Origin: Datura wrightii
Taxonomy: Eukaryota; Streptophyta; Magnoliopsida; Solanales; Solanaceae
NCBI GenBank assembly: GCA_035772735.1
Contig: JASDFA010000003.1
Span: 55,858,501-55,922,500, forward strand
Direction: 5' to 3'
DNA length: 64,000 nt
Numbering within the stretch: position 1 is the first letter of the stretch; each line of letters opens with the position of its first letter. This document shows positions 10,920-23,217 of the stretch, one piece after another. The position numbers and the translations under genes were made by a program. The notes below the pieces were generated by a model. That model saw only the letters and a list, made by a program, of their open reading frames with translations, ran no database searches and was not told where the DNA came from.

Positions 10920-12384
10920 ATGGTGAGGACACACTCCAAAGGAGTTCGAGAAGAGGCATCGAAGCCGGCTGCTGGAGCCGTGGCTCATAGTAGAGAACGG
11001 GCCAGAGGGAAAGGATGAGGCCGCAGATGGAGAACAACTCCAGCCAGAGGTGAAATTCTATTTATTGTTCTGGCCTGAGAGTGGTCCGAATCTCCAGTGC
11101 TTCTAGAGTTTCAGGAAAGGGTAGCAGATGAGGTAGCATTACCAATACAAGGAGGTATTGTAGCCGCTCTATCTTTCTCCGAGGTTTTGGGTTAGGAATG
11201 GGTAGCAAAAGAGGTAGCGGTAGCGGTACTAGTACAAAGAGGTGTTACAATCGCTTTGGTTTCTTCGAGGTTTTGGATTAGGTGTTAAACCTGCTGAGCA
11301 GATTAGTGGGTAATGGAGTAGCATTAGCAGCTCCAGTGGGTCAGCACCCGGGGGTACATCATACAACAACTATAGCTCCCCGCATAGATGATATTTCTGA
11401 CATGGGTATGTTTCCAAGATCAGTGGCTAAATCGGTAATGACTGGAGAGGAGCATGACTTATTCTAGAGGTTTACAAAGATAAGGCCTCTCACCTTTAAT
11501 GGCATTGAGGCTAAGGATGCATATGAGTTCATAATTGACCGCCACGAGAGGCTTCACAAGATCGGGGCAGTGGATAAGTACAGGGTAGAGTTTGTCACCT
11601 TTAAGTTGATAGGGGATGCTAAGCTCTGGTGGAGGGCATTTGTGGAGTGCAGGCCGACATGGTCACCACTGTTGACATGGACTCAGTTCTATTCCACTTT
11701 TCTGGAGAAGTATGTACCTCACAACTTGCGGGACTAGAGGCGTAATGAGTTCACTAGCATTGAATAGGGGACATCCTCTGTTGCAGCCTATGAGGCCCGT
11801 TTCCACTCCCTGTCTAGGTATGCTTTATCGTTACTACCCATAAAGGAGGAGAGGAACAGACGGTTCGTGAAGGGCCTAATGTGGGACTCCAATTGTCATC
11901 CTTGCAGATGGTCTCATTAGGTAAGACTTTCCTAGAGGTTAGGGAATATGTGAAAAATGTGGAGGGGGTTAAGCAGGAGGGTTATGCGAAGAACCCTGAG
12001 AAGAAGACTCGGAAGGGAGGTAATTTCAGTGGTTCTTTCTCTAGGACTCTAATTTCTCAGGGGTATTTTTTATGCACTATTCATTAGTGAAGCAGGTATC
12101 AACCGGGGGTCCGCTAGGGGCTAGTCAGCACACTTTTGGTACTGCAAAAGGTATGTAGATGATTCTTTCAGATTCTACGGCTCGTCCTATCTCTTCAGTC
12201 CCTACTCAGAGTCCCGTGATCTATAAGGTTTGTCACGAGTATGGAGAGTATGGCCATATTTGGAGATGGTGTCCAAAGTTCAGACAGGATGGATAGATCG
12301 TGCCACATCAGACACCCTGAGCCTTAGCTACAATAGGTAGGGGAGGTAGTGCTTTCAACAAGGATTGCCCTCATCTTGGGCGAC
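10920..12384 (+). pseudogene. Gag pseudogene of element C (5' portion)
   Basis: The reading starts MVRTHSKGVREEASKPAAGA at 10920. A Gag capsid domain follows at 11468-11900 with RFTKIRPLTFNGIEAKDAYE, FVTFKLIGDAKLWWRAFVEC and FLEKYVPHNLRD, then stops. A single CCHC knuckle near 12225-12285 reads CHEYGEYGHIWRWC, where the second Cys has become Tyr. Several stops and shifts break the frame. The coding sequence is interrupted at 12384 by the F LTR and resumes at 23884. The role would be nucleocapsid assembly and RNA packaging. Confidence 0.85.
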
Positions 12385-13345
12385 TGATGTGCCGCGGATG
12401 TACGACACTCTCAATGCTTAAAACATAGAAAATATGCTGTGACTTAGGTATGTTATACAGATATGAGGTGCTTTTACCTTGTTTTTAGGAAAATCAGGTC
12501 CAGGAGTTGGATTGTGAAAAAGGATTAGAAAATTATAGAAAAATGGCTTGCTACAGGTATCAATACGAGTCGTACCATCCTGGTATGAGCTGTACCTAGT
12601 ACCTATAGCATAATTTTAGAGAAAATGCACAAGTGATGGGAAAAAGTATGACTCATGGTATGAGCTATACCAAAGAGTCGTGACAAACATCAGAAGATGG
12701 GCACTTGTAGAAGCTCCTGGTAGGAATGGAAGCTACAAATCGTAATGAAAAAATATGAACCGTACGAAGGTGTCGTGGAAAACTCCAAAGAAAATGTCAA
12801 CTGGTAGATCCAATGGTACGAGTAGATTTCACGAGTTGTAGCACCAAGGTATGGACCGTACCAAGGACTCGTGGTGAGATTCAGAGGATGTTAGATTTCA
12901 TAAATCCAAACCACAATCGGATATTACGACTCGTAGTGGCATTGTACGAGTCGCAACAAACCCAGGACTTGACAGATTCAGATGTTGCATTTCACACAAT
13001 GTATAGAAGCAACGACTCATAGCATCATGCTACGACTCGTAGGATGAGGCGGAAACAGTTTCCCTATTAGTTTAAGAAAGGTTTTTATTAATTGTATAAA
13101 TGCTTTTTAGTTATTTTCCTTAGAGAGATTTGACACTTTTGACATTGTATTAATAGTTTTTGGGTTTCCTAAGTTCTTGGAGATCAATTACTCGAATACT
13201 TGGATATAATTCATCACTGTTCTTGAGTTTTTGAAAAGTAATTGTGCAATCAATTCTTGGGTTCTTCTTTCATCATTATTGTAAGTCTTCAATTATGTTT
13301 TATTCCATGAAATCTAATTTTATTCCTGCAATCATGAATAGCTAA
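12385..13345 (+). mobile_element. Athila-like LTR F, left part (solo LTR)
   Basis: F starts TGATGTGCCGCGG inside C's gag and is itself split by E at 13345. Its right part (23218-23883) ends TTGAGCGTTATC, the same terminus as J's TTGAGCGTTATCA. No PBS, PPT or internal sequence follows, so it is a solo LTR of about 1.63 kb once E and its target duplication are removed. The array of ACGACTCGT words lies at 12555-13050. A clean 5-bp target duplication is not visible (GCGAC against GCTGG). Confidence 0.75.
12555..13050. repeat. ACGAGTCGTA-type word array in Athila-like LTR F
   Basis: Variants of TACGAGTCGTACC, ACGACTCGTAG and GAGTCGTG are repeated on both strands, for example near 12565, 12938 and 13031. 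They are the same words as in the Tekay-like LTRs although the flanking LTR sequence is unrelated. Confidence 0.7.
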
Positions 13346-14182
13346 TGTCACACCCTGCCTTGGGGGGTATGACTGGCACCTGGTGCCCTACTAGGACCTG
13401 AACTGTAGGACTGCTAAGCCTGGGCACATCTGGTGCCTGGCTGGCTCTGACTCATATTTCTGGAAATAAAGGGCTATATAACGGCTGTAAACACAGCCCC
13501 CGGCCCATTGGCCTATAGCCTCCTGTACCTGTACTAACAGCTGACCAGAAACATGTCAATATAGGGAAACCTATGCGGGCTGACAAGGCCACCATGCTGT
13601 CTAGTTATTTATAACCTAACCATGAAGTACTGGATAGCTATTTGACCGGCAAGGTCACCACTACTGTCGAACTATGGCCCCACACGACCGACATATAGGA
13701 GACACGAGTACTAACAGCTATAAAACTGCACGGCCTGACACGACCGGCTCATCTGACCACAGGGAAATATATACAGACTGCAAGCCTCTAAGAATAACAA
13801 TAGAAATGATCGGGACAGGGCCCCGACCTACCCGTACTATGCAACAAAAGAAAATGAAATACACCATCTGGAATTCAGTCTCCGGATTAGAGGAGCTGAA
13901 TACTCAATAGCTGACAGAAATCATGTGGTATCGCATGCTCGTCTACGTGTACCTGCAGGCAAGTAATGCAGCGCCCCACCGGGCATCAGTACCGCTAGTA
14001 CTGAATATGTAAAGCAATAACTAAAAGAAATATTTGAAAACAGTAATATAACTGATGAACTGAAGTAGAAAGAAATAGATTAACTGTCTGATAATGTAAG
14101 TCATACCTTCTCTCAATTATACTGGAAGGAGTAGGAGTCATACCTGGAGACGTATCGTTCTACTGCTGATCTACTCGTATCT

Positions 14183-14220
14183 AACATAACATGGCATAAC
14201 ATAACATAACATAACATAGC
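14183..14220. repeat. (CATAA)n microsatellite in E 3' LTR
   Basis: Repeated CATAA units. The other LTR (21463-21505) holds one more unit, a simple slippage difference since insertion. Confidence 0.8.
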
Positions 14221-15714
14221 ACACACAAACCTTACCCGGCCCCCATAAGCCGGGAGGTACAACCAGCACAGAATCTATACCCCTACCCCGGTCATCCCAT
14301 CTCCTATAAACCCTGTAAGCATCCTGCCGGTCCCCTGGGTATGCACTTGGGCTCGCTGAGCCCCTGACTATAACTGCATCTGAGTTCGGAGGACTCCTAA
14401 ATCAACACCCCGAGCGTATCCGCTCGACGGGGGTGTATAAGGGCCGACCAAGGCACAATATGGGGAAAACTGGCATCCCATCTTCGTCCCCTGTGGGACG
14501 GCATGCCACTCCATAGAGCGACGTATCCTCGTCCTCTGGCGGACGAGTCGATACAGCTATCCACCCTGGGGTGGTCATGGATGCTAGGTAGTCCAACCCC
14601 AAACAATACAACAGTCTCAACTAGCGATACTGTCTGCATATCTCACATGTTGAGGCTAATAGGGGTAAAGTATCGTATATATTACATGCTGAGCTAGTGA
14701 TAGTAATCTGTACGTATTTAATACGTGCTGAGGCTGGTAAATATATACATATGAATATAGTCTCCTGCCAGACTGTTCTGGGGCTAATACTGAACAGGAT
14801 ATAGTATTTCTGCTGAAAACCATGCTGTTTACTGAGTTTCTATAGTAACATGATTTACTAGTTCTAACATGCTTCCTAGCTTCACTTTAACTTGTCATTC
14901 TATCTCTGAGATGTCTTACAGATATTACATTGCTTTACTGAGCTTTAACTGAATACAATGATACCCTAACATTCCGTATTGTATCACATACTGAGCATGC
15001 TGTGCAGTTTCTAATACTTGTATTAAAATTTATATCGTACTAGCAAGTCTCGCGCTGAACATAACATAACGTTTCTAGTATCGTACCATCATTCATAATA
15101 AACGTCAACCATGGCTTCTGAAAATTCTACTGGCCTTTAAATTACTGTACTGTACCAATATTACTAACTTGCCGAGGAAACTAACTTTACATACCTTATC
15201 CTCGAACTATCCGTCTGTCGGACGAGGCTCGGCTGGTACTTCAACTATTTCCTCCCAACTGCATTCATAAATATGTCAATTAATACTAAATACAGCTTTA
15301 TTGTAAAAAGCAACGTCACTTTCGATATAGTTTATAGCCTAAACTTAGGCTTATCGAAAGACGGTCGAAAACTCGCTATTTTTCAGAGGTCCAGAAGGGA
15401 GAAATATTCACTCCACAGCTAGGAACACATAGACACTAATTTAGAGCAATTCCACTTACCTTAGCTCGGTGGCTCGATGATTCGTTGGCCGTATTTCATG
15501 AAACTGAATCTGTAGGAATGCCCTCTGCATCTAAATACCTCAGTATCTGAGGTTAATTTGAGTTTGGACAACGTTTAGCAGCGTAATCGGACAAAAATTA
15601 TATTATCTCCTTCGTTCCTTTTCTCCCTCTGCTGGCTTGCTCTGTTTTCTGGAAGTTTATAAATGTTTTTATCATTTAAAACCGAAGTGGGGCTTTATAT
15701 ACTTGGGCCTGGAC

Positions 15715-15830
15715 AAGGCCAACGTGTCACGGAGCCAACGCGGAGGCCTCACCTCCGTGACACGCTGCCATCGCGGAGGGGCTCTGCCTCGGCTCCTTCC
15801 GCGATGGTTCGGCAAGTTTCTCGTTCGATC
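15715..15830. repeat. GC-rich palindromic word array in E LTR
   Basis: AACGTGTCACGGAG, GCCAACGCGG, CTCCGTGACACG and TCCGCGATG are crowded within 115 bases of otherwise AT-rich LTR. They lie 100-215 bases inside the minus-strand LTR start. The second copy is at 22998-23115. Confidence 0.75.
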
Positions 15831-15928
15831 TTTTCCCGGGCCTTTCTCTAGCACGTATGGCCTTCAAATATGCTTAACCATCGTGCGAATAGGTCATTTA
15901 GGTGCCGGAAATTCTACGGGGTATAACA

Positions 15929-15946
15929 TTGTCCCCCCCTTAAGAA
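15929..15946 (-). promoter_or_regulatory. Polypurine tract of element E
   Basis: The minus strand reads TTCTTAAGGGGGGGACAA immediately before the LTR start TGTTATACC. This is the plus-strand primer site and confirms orientation. Confidence 0.85.
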
Positions 15947-16554
15947 CATTCGTCCTCGAATGTACACTGTTATCTAGAGGACTACTTACTTTACTTTCTA
16001 GAAAAATTTCGGCAGAGTTTCCCCTGTAATATGGATTGTAGCAAAAACCTGAAATGCAGAAAAGTCCAATACAGGTACTGCACGCAATATTTTAAGATCC
16101 ACTGGATAACTAAATATCAATCTTTCTTGCCGGACCTTATTACCTCTTTCGTTGGGGATACTTCAGAAATACCCAGTCATGCACATCAAACTCCAATTTT
16201 CTGCCCGCACATCTGCATATGATTTCTGGAGGCTATGTGCAGTCAGTAAGCATTCTTCGGATAAGCTTTACCTTTTCCTTTGACTGCTGAACAATGTCTG
16301 GGCCAACCAACACTGACTCTCAGATTTCAAACACCGTTCGGCAATCTGCATTTCCGCTCGTATAATGCCTCAAAAGGTGCCATCTGGATGGCTGAATGAT
16401 AGCTATTATTATAAGCAAATTCTATCAGCGGCAAATACTCGTCTCAGCTACCACCATAGTCTAGCACACACGCTCGCAGCATATCCTCGAGCGTCTGGCT
16501 AGTGCGCTCAGCCTGTCCGTCTGTCTGAGGCTGGGAAGCTGTGCTTAGATTAAT

Positions 16555-17050
16555 CTACGTCCCCATCCCCTTTTGGAACAATTTCCAAAACCTAGCCGTG
16601 AACTGCGCTCCTCTGTCTGAAATAACGGATACTGGCACTACATGCAATCTGACTATCTCTCGGATATACAACTCCGCATAATCTCCAGCCGAGAAAGTAG
16701 TTCTAACTGACAAGGAATGAGCTGATTTAGTCAATATGTCAAATATTACCCATATAGAGTCATGTATGTGTCTGGCACGGAGTAATCCTGCCACAAAATC
16801 CATATCCACCGCTTCCCATTTCCAGAGAGGCACAGCTATGTCCTGAGTTAACCCGCCTGGTTTCTGATATTCTGCTTTCGCCTGTTGGCAGTTAGGACAC
16901 TGGGCTATAAAGTCAGCAATTCCTCTTTTCATATCTGGCTACCAGTAGTTCCCTTTGATGTCATGGTACATTTTTGTCGTACCTGGGTGGAGAGAATAGC
17001 GGGCGTAATGCGCGTCGCTCATAAGCTGCTGGCGATGCCCCCAAAATATC
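16555..17050 (-). pseudogene. Integrase fragment of element E
   Basis: The minus-strand frame 16932-16555 reads MKRGIADFIAQCPNCQQAKA, the CC half of the HHCC zinc module, then WKWEAVDMDFVAGLL with the first catalytic Asp, and VPVSVISDRGAQFTARFWKL with the second Asp. It stops at a frameshift. The upstream HH half lies in another frame around 16940-17050. Compared with K, the module is collinear but lacks the last Glu segment and C-terminus as an open frame; 15950-16500 holds decayed downstream integrase sequence. It cannot give active integrase. Confidence 0.85.
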
Positions 17051-17199
17051 TGGAACACAAATGCGGCCTTTATATCGTAACACTTCATCCCCGGTTATCT
17101 GAGAATATGTCACCTCTCCTTACTGAACCTTGTGTTCAAGTTGAACATGGCTAGGGTCTCTACACTGCCATTCCTTTACTTCCACCACTAACGACAACA

Positions 17200-17860
17200 C
17201 TGCGACATTCTGTATTATCGCTTTGTCATCCTTTATTTCTGCTATGTGAACGGCTAAGCCGGCTAACTAGTGTGATTCTCGGGTCTATTCTCGCTGTTCA
17301 GGCTACAAGTATGCCAGCTCCCCATAGATTTACGGCTAAGGGCATCTGCTACCATATTAGCCCTTCCTGGGTGATACAAAATTTTCACTCTTTAAGGCAT
17401 AAACTACTGCAGCTAACTCCAGGTCATGGGTAAGATAATTCTTTTCACGTTTCTTCAACTGCCTGAAAGCATAAGCTATTACTTTATCATGCTGCATCAA
17501 CCCTCTGTATCCCCTGGCGATACTAACACTGGAGCTGATGTTAACCTGGCTTTTAACTCTTGGAAGTTCTGCTCACACGCCTCAGTCTACTAGAACTTTG
17601 CTGCCTTCTGTGTCAATTTAGTCAGAGGTGCTACTAAGGTGGAAAATCCTTCCACAAACCCTCTGCAGTACCCGGCTAACCGCAGGGATTGCGTACTTCG
17701 ATCGGAGTGGTAGGTCTAGGCTATGTCTTCACTATTTTGATTTTCTGTATACCTATCTGTACACCAGCCTCCGACACAGTGTGACCAAAAAGGCTACTAA
17801 ACTCTACCAAAATTCACATTTACAAAGAATTGGCATATAACCAACGGTCATACTGGTTTA
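17200..17860 (-). pseudogene. RNase H and RT tail remnant of element E
   Basis: Minus-strand fragments in shifting frames recall the RNase H block (HDLELAAVVYAL near 17430; QLKKREKNYLTH near 17450) and the RT-RNase H connection (NFQELKARLTSAPV near 17550). A short end-of-RT piece, SLVAFLGHTVSEAGVQI, lies near 17760. I could not find the catalytic RT motif with FIDD. Frames break every 20-60 codons. Confidence 0.65.
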
Positions 17861-20608
17861 TTATGCCGGAGAATCTGACAAGTAATCTACCGGTATAGCT
17901 AGAGCTCATCTGGCCTTCTGGCCGTATGCTAAGGCTACTTGTTGCTAAGGTAACCTTGAACGACTATCTGCACACCATGTGCCCGTATCTGATCAGGGGG
18001 TCCTGATATTGACCATGACCTCTAATGATCTGGCTGCATAACCTTAAATAACTGAATAATCGGGTTGAATGACCCGAATGTGGCAGTAGTCTAACAATGC
18101 TCTAACTGTTCTACTTGAGTACTTATAGTTCATGCATGACTGCAGACTTGTGGACATCTAATTGCTTTGTTATTTTGCTTGAACCACTGTAAGGCTGGGC
18201 TTAATCAAACTTACTCCCAGGCGATCAATCTCTGGGTCTTCACGGGGAGTCTACTGATCCCTTGGTCTTAGTAACCACTGTGCTAGCAGGGTCTATCAAT
18301 TTCTTACGCCTTGTCTGTATCCACTTGGATTTATACTACTATTCTGGGGAATTCTCAGTCTTATGAGCTATTCTGTAAATACTGGCCTTTTGCTAGGGCT
18401 CTGTATCTAAATATCTTACGAGAACCAGCTAAAGTACTAGTCTGTCGCTGACTACTGATGTGGACCCTTCCTTGGGGTACCCACGGGTATTCTGACTGGG
18501 ACGGCCGACTGTCTTATGGGGTGTTCCACATAATAACTGCTAGGTTGGTTAAGGCCGACTCTCACCTACAAGGCTGGAAACATGACGTACGACTACTTAA
18601 CATACTAGAACAATTCTGGTATTGCTAATTTCTAAAATTTGCCTATTCGGCCTCTAATCCTAGTTCTAGCACATATACTACTGTTATCGATCTTCAGGGA
18701 TGCTTCCCTGCTAATGCAGGCGCCAGCTGGTCGGTAGACCGTCTAACTGCGCCCTTATCATCTAGTCATCTGGTTTAGGCCATTAACTCTGATAAGCTCC
18801 TAGAGCCTAGATCTGGCAACAACACATAAATCTATCAACTTAATAACTGACAACTGAGATAGTTTCTATGACTTCATACGTAATTCACACTTAATCTGTC
18901 CTTTCTCTTCTCCTTTCCCTTTCTCCTTTCTTCTCTCCTTTTCTTTCTTTCTTCTCCCCTTTTTTTTTGGCAAGGGGGGGGGGGGTCCTGCAATGCAATT
19001 TGTACATGCTTTCTATTACTAATCAACATCTGTAACTGTACCCCTTATAGGCGGCTACTCACAGCATATCTATTATCTGTATATATATATATATATCAAT
19101 AGCTACGTACGATATGTACTGAATTCTGCGGTAATACATAATCTCTGACATGCTCTGCTGAGTCTCATCCCGTACATGATACACCGCTTCTACGGCCTAA
19201 TAATATCTCCTGCCCTGACTTATCATTTCATTGTATTGTCACCCCATTCTGAAAGTAACAAACATAAACACTTTAGTTATTGTCTGCTGTTTGAAATTCC
19301 GCCACTCTTGCGATGTGGGGTCAACGTTCGAATCTTGTGGCCTTACTAGGCATATATTAAGAGCCCATGACTGTCTGCTGGGCCTTATCTCTGGGCTACA
19401 CTAGATTAGAATTGCTGTATCGGTAACTTCTTTAACTTCTCCATAGCGGGCATACTGCGGTATTCAACCGCAATCTTACTGTCAGCCCGAGGCTTAATCC
19501 TTAATACGATATTTTATCAATCCGGGGGTAATTCTAATTTCCCCACAAGATCTGACATTCCTACTTCTCTCCCTCATCTTACTTAAGCTGAACTTTGGGG
19601 TTCAAGGTACCTGCTCTTCATTATTAATAAGATTACTGGTCAAGTATCAGTTCATAGTTTCCCTGACTTGCAATCAGACCTATCTGATTCACATGACCTC
19701 TCCCCCTTTCGATATCACAACTGAATCATATCTATAATCTTACAGGTATATCTTACTGTCTATTAGCGTATATGGCGGACTTAGCCTTTTTCTGACTCAA
19801 ATTTGACTATTACTAAGCATTTATTACTAACAAGTCTTTTACCCCTGCTTCGGGTAAGCTAACAGTCTTACTTTCTTTACTGGCTTGTTGTCATAAGGGT
19901 CTGCACAGCTTACGTGATCATAGGGGCTCTTTATACTTTCTAATACTTACTAGGATCAATCAGCCCATCTTTACTTACTGCTTGATTTGGCAACCCCATC
20001 TCAAGTCTTATGCCCCTTTACTATATTGGCATCAAAATCAAGAGGTAGGAATAGCCCTTTTCTTATTGCAACAAATAAAAGCATTTAACTGTACTATATC
20101 CAAAAAGATGTATTTGGGATTCCTGCAGTTCCCTCTCTTTCTTATACTTACCTGGTAGTCTAACCTTGTCTGTAATCTTAATCAGATCTTATACAGCTAA
20201 TAAATAAATCAACTCGTATGCACATTATACTTCTGACTTCCTATTCTAACGTTATCAACGTATACTGGGAATAGTGCCAATAAAGGTATCACGCTAGGAG
20301 GTCTCTGATACCTCCTCCTGCTGCTGTAGTTATCATATAACTGGCTGATGCTCTCTTCTGTTGCTATATCTGATCTTCTGCCTGTAATAGGGTAATGCTG
20401 ATCTGCCTTTGTATCTGTAATCAAAGAATACGGTAAGTTTTTAGGGACTCAACCCTATACTGTACCGCTCTAAAGCACGACTGACTGAGAAGGAAGGGTA
20501 ACCATCCTATCATGCCTCGCAGCCTCCTGCCTATAGTATGTGGTGCATAACACATCCATAGACAAGGCTCTACTTAGCACGGCTTGCAGACTCCCTGGGA
20601 CACGACCG
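17861..20608 (-). other. Decayed interior of element E
   Basis: About 2.7 kb between the RT tail and the primer site, where RT core, protease and gag should be. I see no conserved Gag, zinc-knuckle or protease motif in any frame. It contains a 70-base pure pyrimidine tract followed by twelve G (18899-18985) and a short TA repeat (19080-19096). It may be replaced noncoding sequence typical of a non-autonomous derivative. Confidence 0.55.
18899..18985. repeat. Pyrimidine tract plus G12 homopolymer
   Basis: Positions 18899-18968 are only C and T; after GGCAA comes a run of twelve G at 18974-18985. It is low-complexity sequence inside E's interior with the potential for triplex formation and sequencing slippage. 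Confidence 0.9.
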
Positions 20609-20620
20609 GCTCTGATACCA
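20609..20620 (-). promoter_or_regulatory. Primer binding site of element E (tRNA-iMet)
   Basis: GGCTCTGATACCA on the plus strand is the reverse complement of TGGTATCAGAGCC. It lies four bases from the 5' LTR and fixes the minus orientation. Confidence 0.88.
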
Positions 20621-20624
20621 AGTT

Positions 20625-23212
20625 TGTCACACCCCGCCTTGGGGGGTATGACTGGCACCTGGTGCCCTACTAGGACCTGAACTGCTGGACTGCTAAGCCT
20701 GGGCACATCTGGTGTCTGGCTGGCTCTGACTCATATTTCTGGAAACAAAGGGCTATATAACGGCTGTAAACACAGCCCCCGGCCCATTGGCCTATAGCCT
20801 CCTGTACCTGTACTAACAGCTGACCAGAAACATGTCAATATAGGGAAACCTATGTGGGCCGACAATGCCACCATGCTGTCTAGTTATTTATAACCTAACC
20901 ATGAAGTACTGGATAGCTACGTGACCGGCAAGGTCACCACTACTGTCGAACTATGGCCCCACACGGCCAACATAAAGGAGACACGAGTACTAACAGCTAT
21001 ACAACTGCACGGCCTCACACGACCGGCTCATCTGACCACAGGGAAATATATACAGACTGCAAGCCTCTAAGAATAACAATAGAAATGATCGGGACAGGGC
21101 CCCGACCTACCCGTACTATGCAACAAAAGAAAATGAAATACACCATCTGGAATTCAGTCTCCGGATTACAGGAGCTGAATACTCAATGGCTGACAGAAAT
21201 CACGTGGTATCGCCTGCTCGTCTACGTGTACCTGCAGGCAAGTAATGCAGCGCCCCACCGGGCGTCAGTACCGCTGGTACTGAATATGTAAAGCAATAAC
21301 TGAAAGAAATATCTGAAAACAATAATATAACTAATGAACTGAAGTAGAAAGAAATAGATTAACTGTCTGATAATGTAAGTCATACCTTCTCTCAATTATA
21401 CTGGAAGGAGTAGGAGTCATACCTGGAGACGTATCATTCTACTGCTGATCTACTCGTATCTAACATAACATGGCATAACATAACATAACATAACATAACA
21501 TAGCACACACAAACCTTACCCGGCCCCCATAAGCCGGGAGGTACAACCAGCACAGAATCTATACCCCTACCCCGATCATCCCATCTCCTATAAACCCTGT
21601 AAGCATCTTGCCGGTCCCCTGGGTATGTACTTGGGCTCGCTGAGCCCCTGACTATAACTGCATCTGAGTCCGGAGGACTCCTGAATCAACACCCCGGGCG
21701 TATCCGCTCGACGGGGGTGTATAAGGGCCGACCAAGGCACAATATGGGGAAAACTGGCATCCCATCTTCGTCCCCTGTGGGACGGCATGCCACTCCATAG
21801 AGCGACGTATCCTCGTCCTCTGGCGGACGAGTCGATACAGCTATCCACCCTGGGGCGGTCATGGATGCTAGGTAGTCCAACCCCAAACAATACAACGGTC
21901 TCAACTAGCGATACTGTCTGTATATCTCACATGCTGAGGCTAATAGGGGTAAAGTATCGTATATATTACATGCTGAGCTAGTGATAGTAATCTGTACGTA
22001 TTTAATACGTGCTGAGGCTGGTAAATATATACATATGAATATAGTCTCCTGCCAGACTGTTCTGGGGCTAATACTGAACAGGATATAGTATTTCTGCTGA
22101 AAACCATGCTGTTTACTGAGTTTCTATAGTAACATGATTTACTAGTTCTAACATGCTTCCTAGCTTCACTTTAACTTGTCGTTCTATCTCTGAGATGTCT
22201 TACAGATATTACATTGCTTTACTGGGCTTTAACTGAATACAATGATACCCTAACATTCCGTATTGTATCACATACTGAGCATGCTGTGCAGTTTCTAATA
22301 CTTGTATTAAAATTTATATCGTGCTAGCAAGTCTCGCGCTGAACATAACATAACGTTTCTAGTATCGTACCATCATTCATAATAAACGTCAACCATGGCT
22401 TCTGAATATTCTACTGGCCTTTAAATTACTGTACTGTACCAAGATTACTAACTTGCCGAGGAAACTAACTTTACATACCTTATCCTCGAACTATCCATTT
22501 GTCGGACGAGGCTCGGCCGGTACTTCAACTATTTCCTCCCAACTGCATTCATAAATATGTCAATTAATACTAAATATAGCTTTATTGTAAAAAGCAACGT
22601 CACTTTCGATATAGTTTATAGCCTAAACTTAGGCTTATCGAAAGACGGTCGAAAACTCGCTATTTTTCAGAGGTCCAGAAGGGAGAAATATTCACTCCAC
22701 AGCTAGGAACACATAGACACTAATTTAGAGCAATTCCACTTACCTTAGCTCGGTGGCTCGATGATTCGTCGGCCGTATTTCACGAAACTGAATCCGTAGG
22801 AATGCCCTCTGCTGCTAAATACCTCAGTATCTGAGGTTAATTTGAGTTTGGATAACGTTTAGCAGCGTAATCGGACAAAAATTATATTATCTCCTTCGTT
22901 CCTTTTCTCCCTCTGCTGGCTTGCTCTGTTTTGTGGAAGTTTATAAATGTTTTTATCATTTAAAACCGAAGTGGGGCTTTATATACTTGGGCCTGGACAA
23001 GGCCAACGTGTCACGGAGCCAACGCGGAGGCCTCACCTCCGTGACACGCTGCCATTGCGGAGGGGCTCTGCCTCGGCTCCTTCCGCGATGGTTCGGCAAG
23101 TTTCTCATCCGATCTTTTCCCGGGCCTTTCTCTAGCACGTATGGCCTTCAAATATGCTTAACCATCGTGCGAATAGGTCATTTAGGTGCTGGAAATTCTA
23201 CGGGGTATAACA
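20625..23212 (-). repeat. Element E 5' LTR
   Basis: This is the second LTR copy, TGTCACACCCCGCC to GGGGTATAACA on the plus strand, collinear with 13346-15928. It abuts the target duplication GCTAA at 23213-23217. On the minus strand it would drive transcription of E. Confidence 0.93.
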
Positions 23213-23217
23213 GCTAA

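Larger units (their letters stand above)
13346..15928 (-). repeat. Element E 3' LTR
   Basis: It is nearly identical to 20625-23212. On the minus strand it starts TGTTATACCCCGTAG at 15928 and ends GTGTGACA at 13346. It contains a short CATAA tandem array (14185-14218) and a GC-rich CCGTGACACG word array (15715-15830). Short reading frames here recur in both LTR copies but look noncoding. Confidence 0.93.
13346..23212 (-). mobile_element. Element E, complete LTR element with decayed interior
   Basis: Two LTRs of about 2.58 kb flank a 4.7 kb interior, with the primer site at 20609-20620 and polypurine tract near 15929-15945, both in minus orientation. A perfect 5-bp target duplication GCTAA flanks it (13341-13345 and 23213-23217). 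The interior holds integrase and RNase H fragments of chromovirus type. By eye the first 700 bp of the LTRs differ at about 25 sites (3-4%), with less elsewhere, so the insertion is moderately young while its coding capacity is gone. Confidence 0.93.

Noticed and set aside
13674..13910. A 78-codon frame, with a near copy at 20953-21291, as a repeated gene
   Set aside because: Both lie in the LTRs of element E at the same place. The copies differ in length through stop gains, and no protein family resembles them.
14397..14697. Overlapping frames on both strands, repeated at 21588-21981
   Set aside because: GC-richer LTR sequence of element E keeps several frames open by chance; no codon-like conservation.
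15637..16029. 130-codon frame spanning the E LTR end
   Set aside because: It crosses the LTR and polypurine tract, and the other LTR copy diverges at the end. It is composition-driven by the GC word array.
19080..19096. TA microsatellite as a promoter TATA region
   Set aside because: Simple (TA)8 repeat in decayed interior without any downstream gene.
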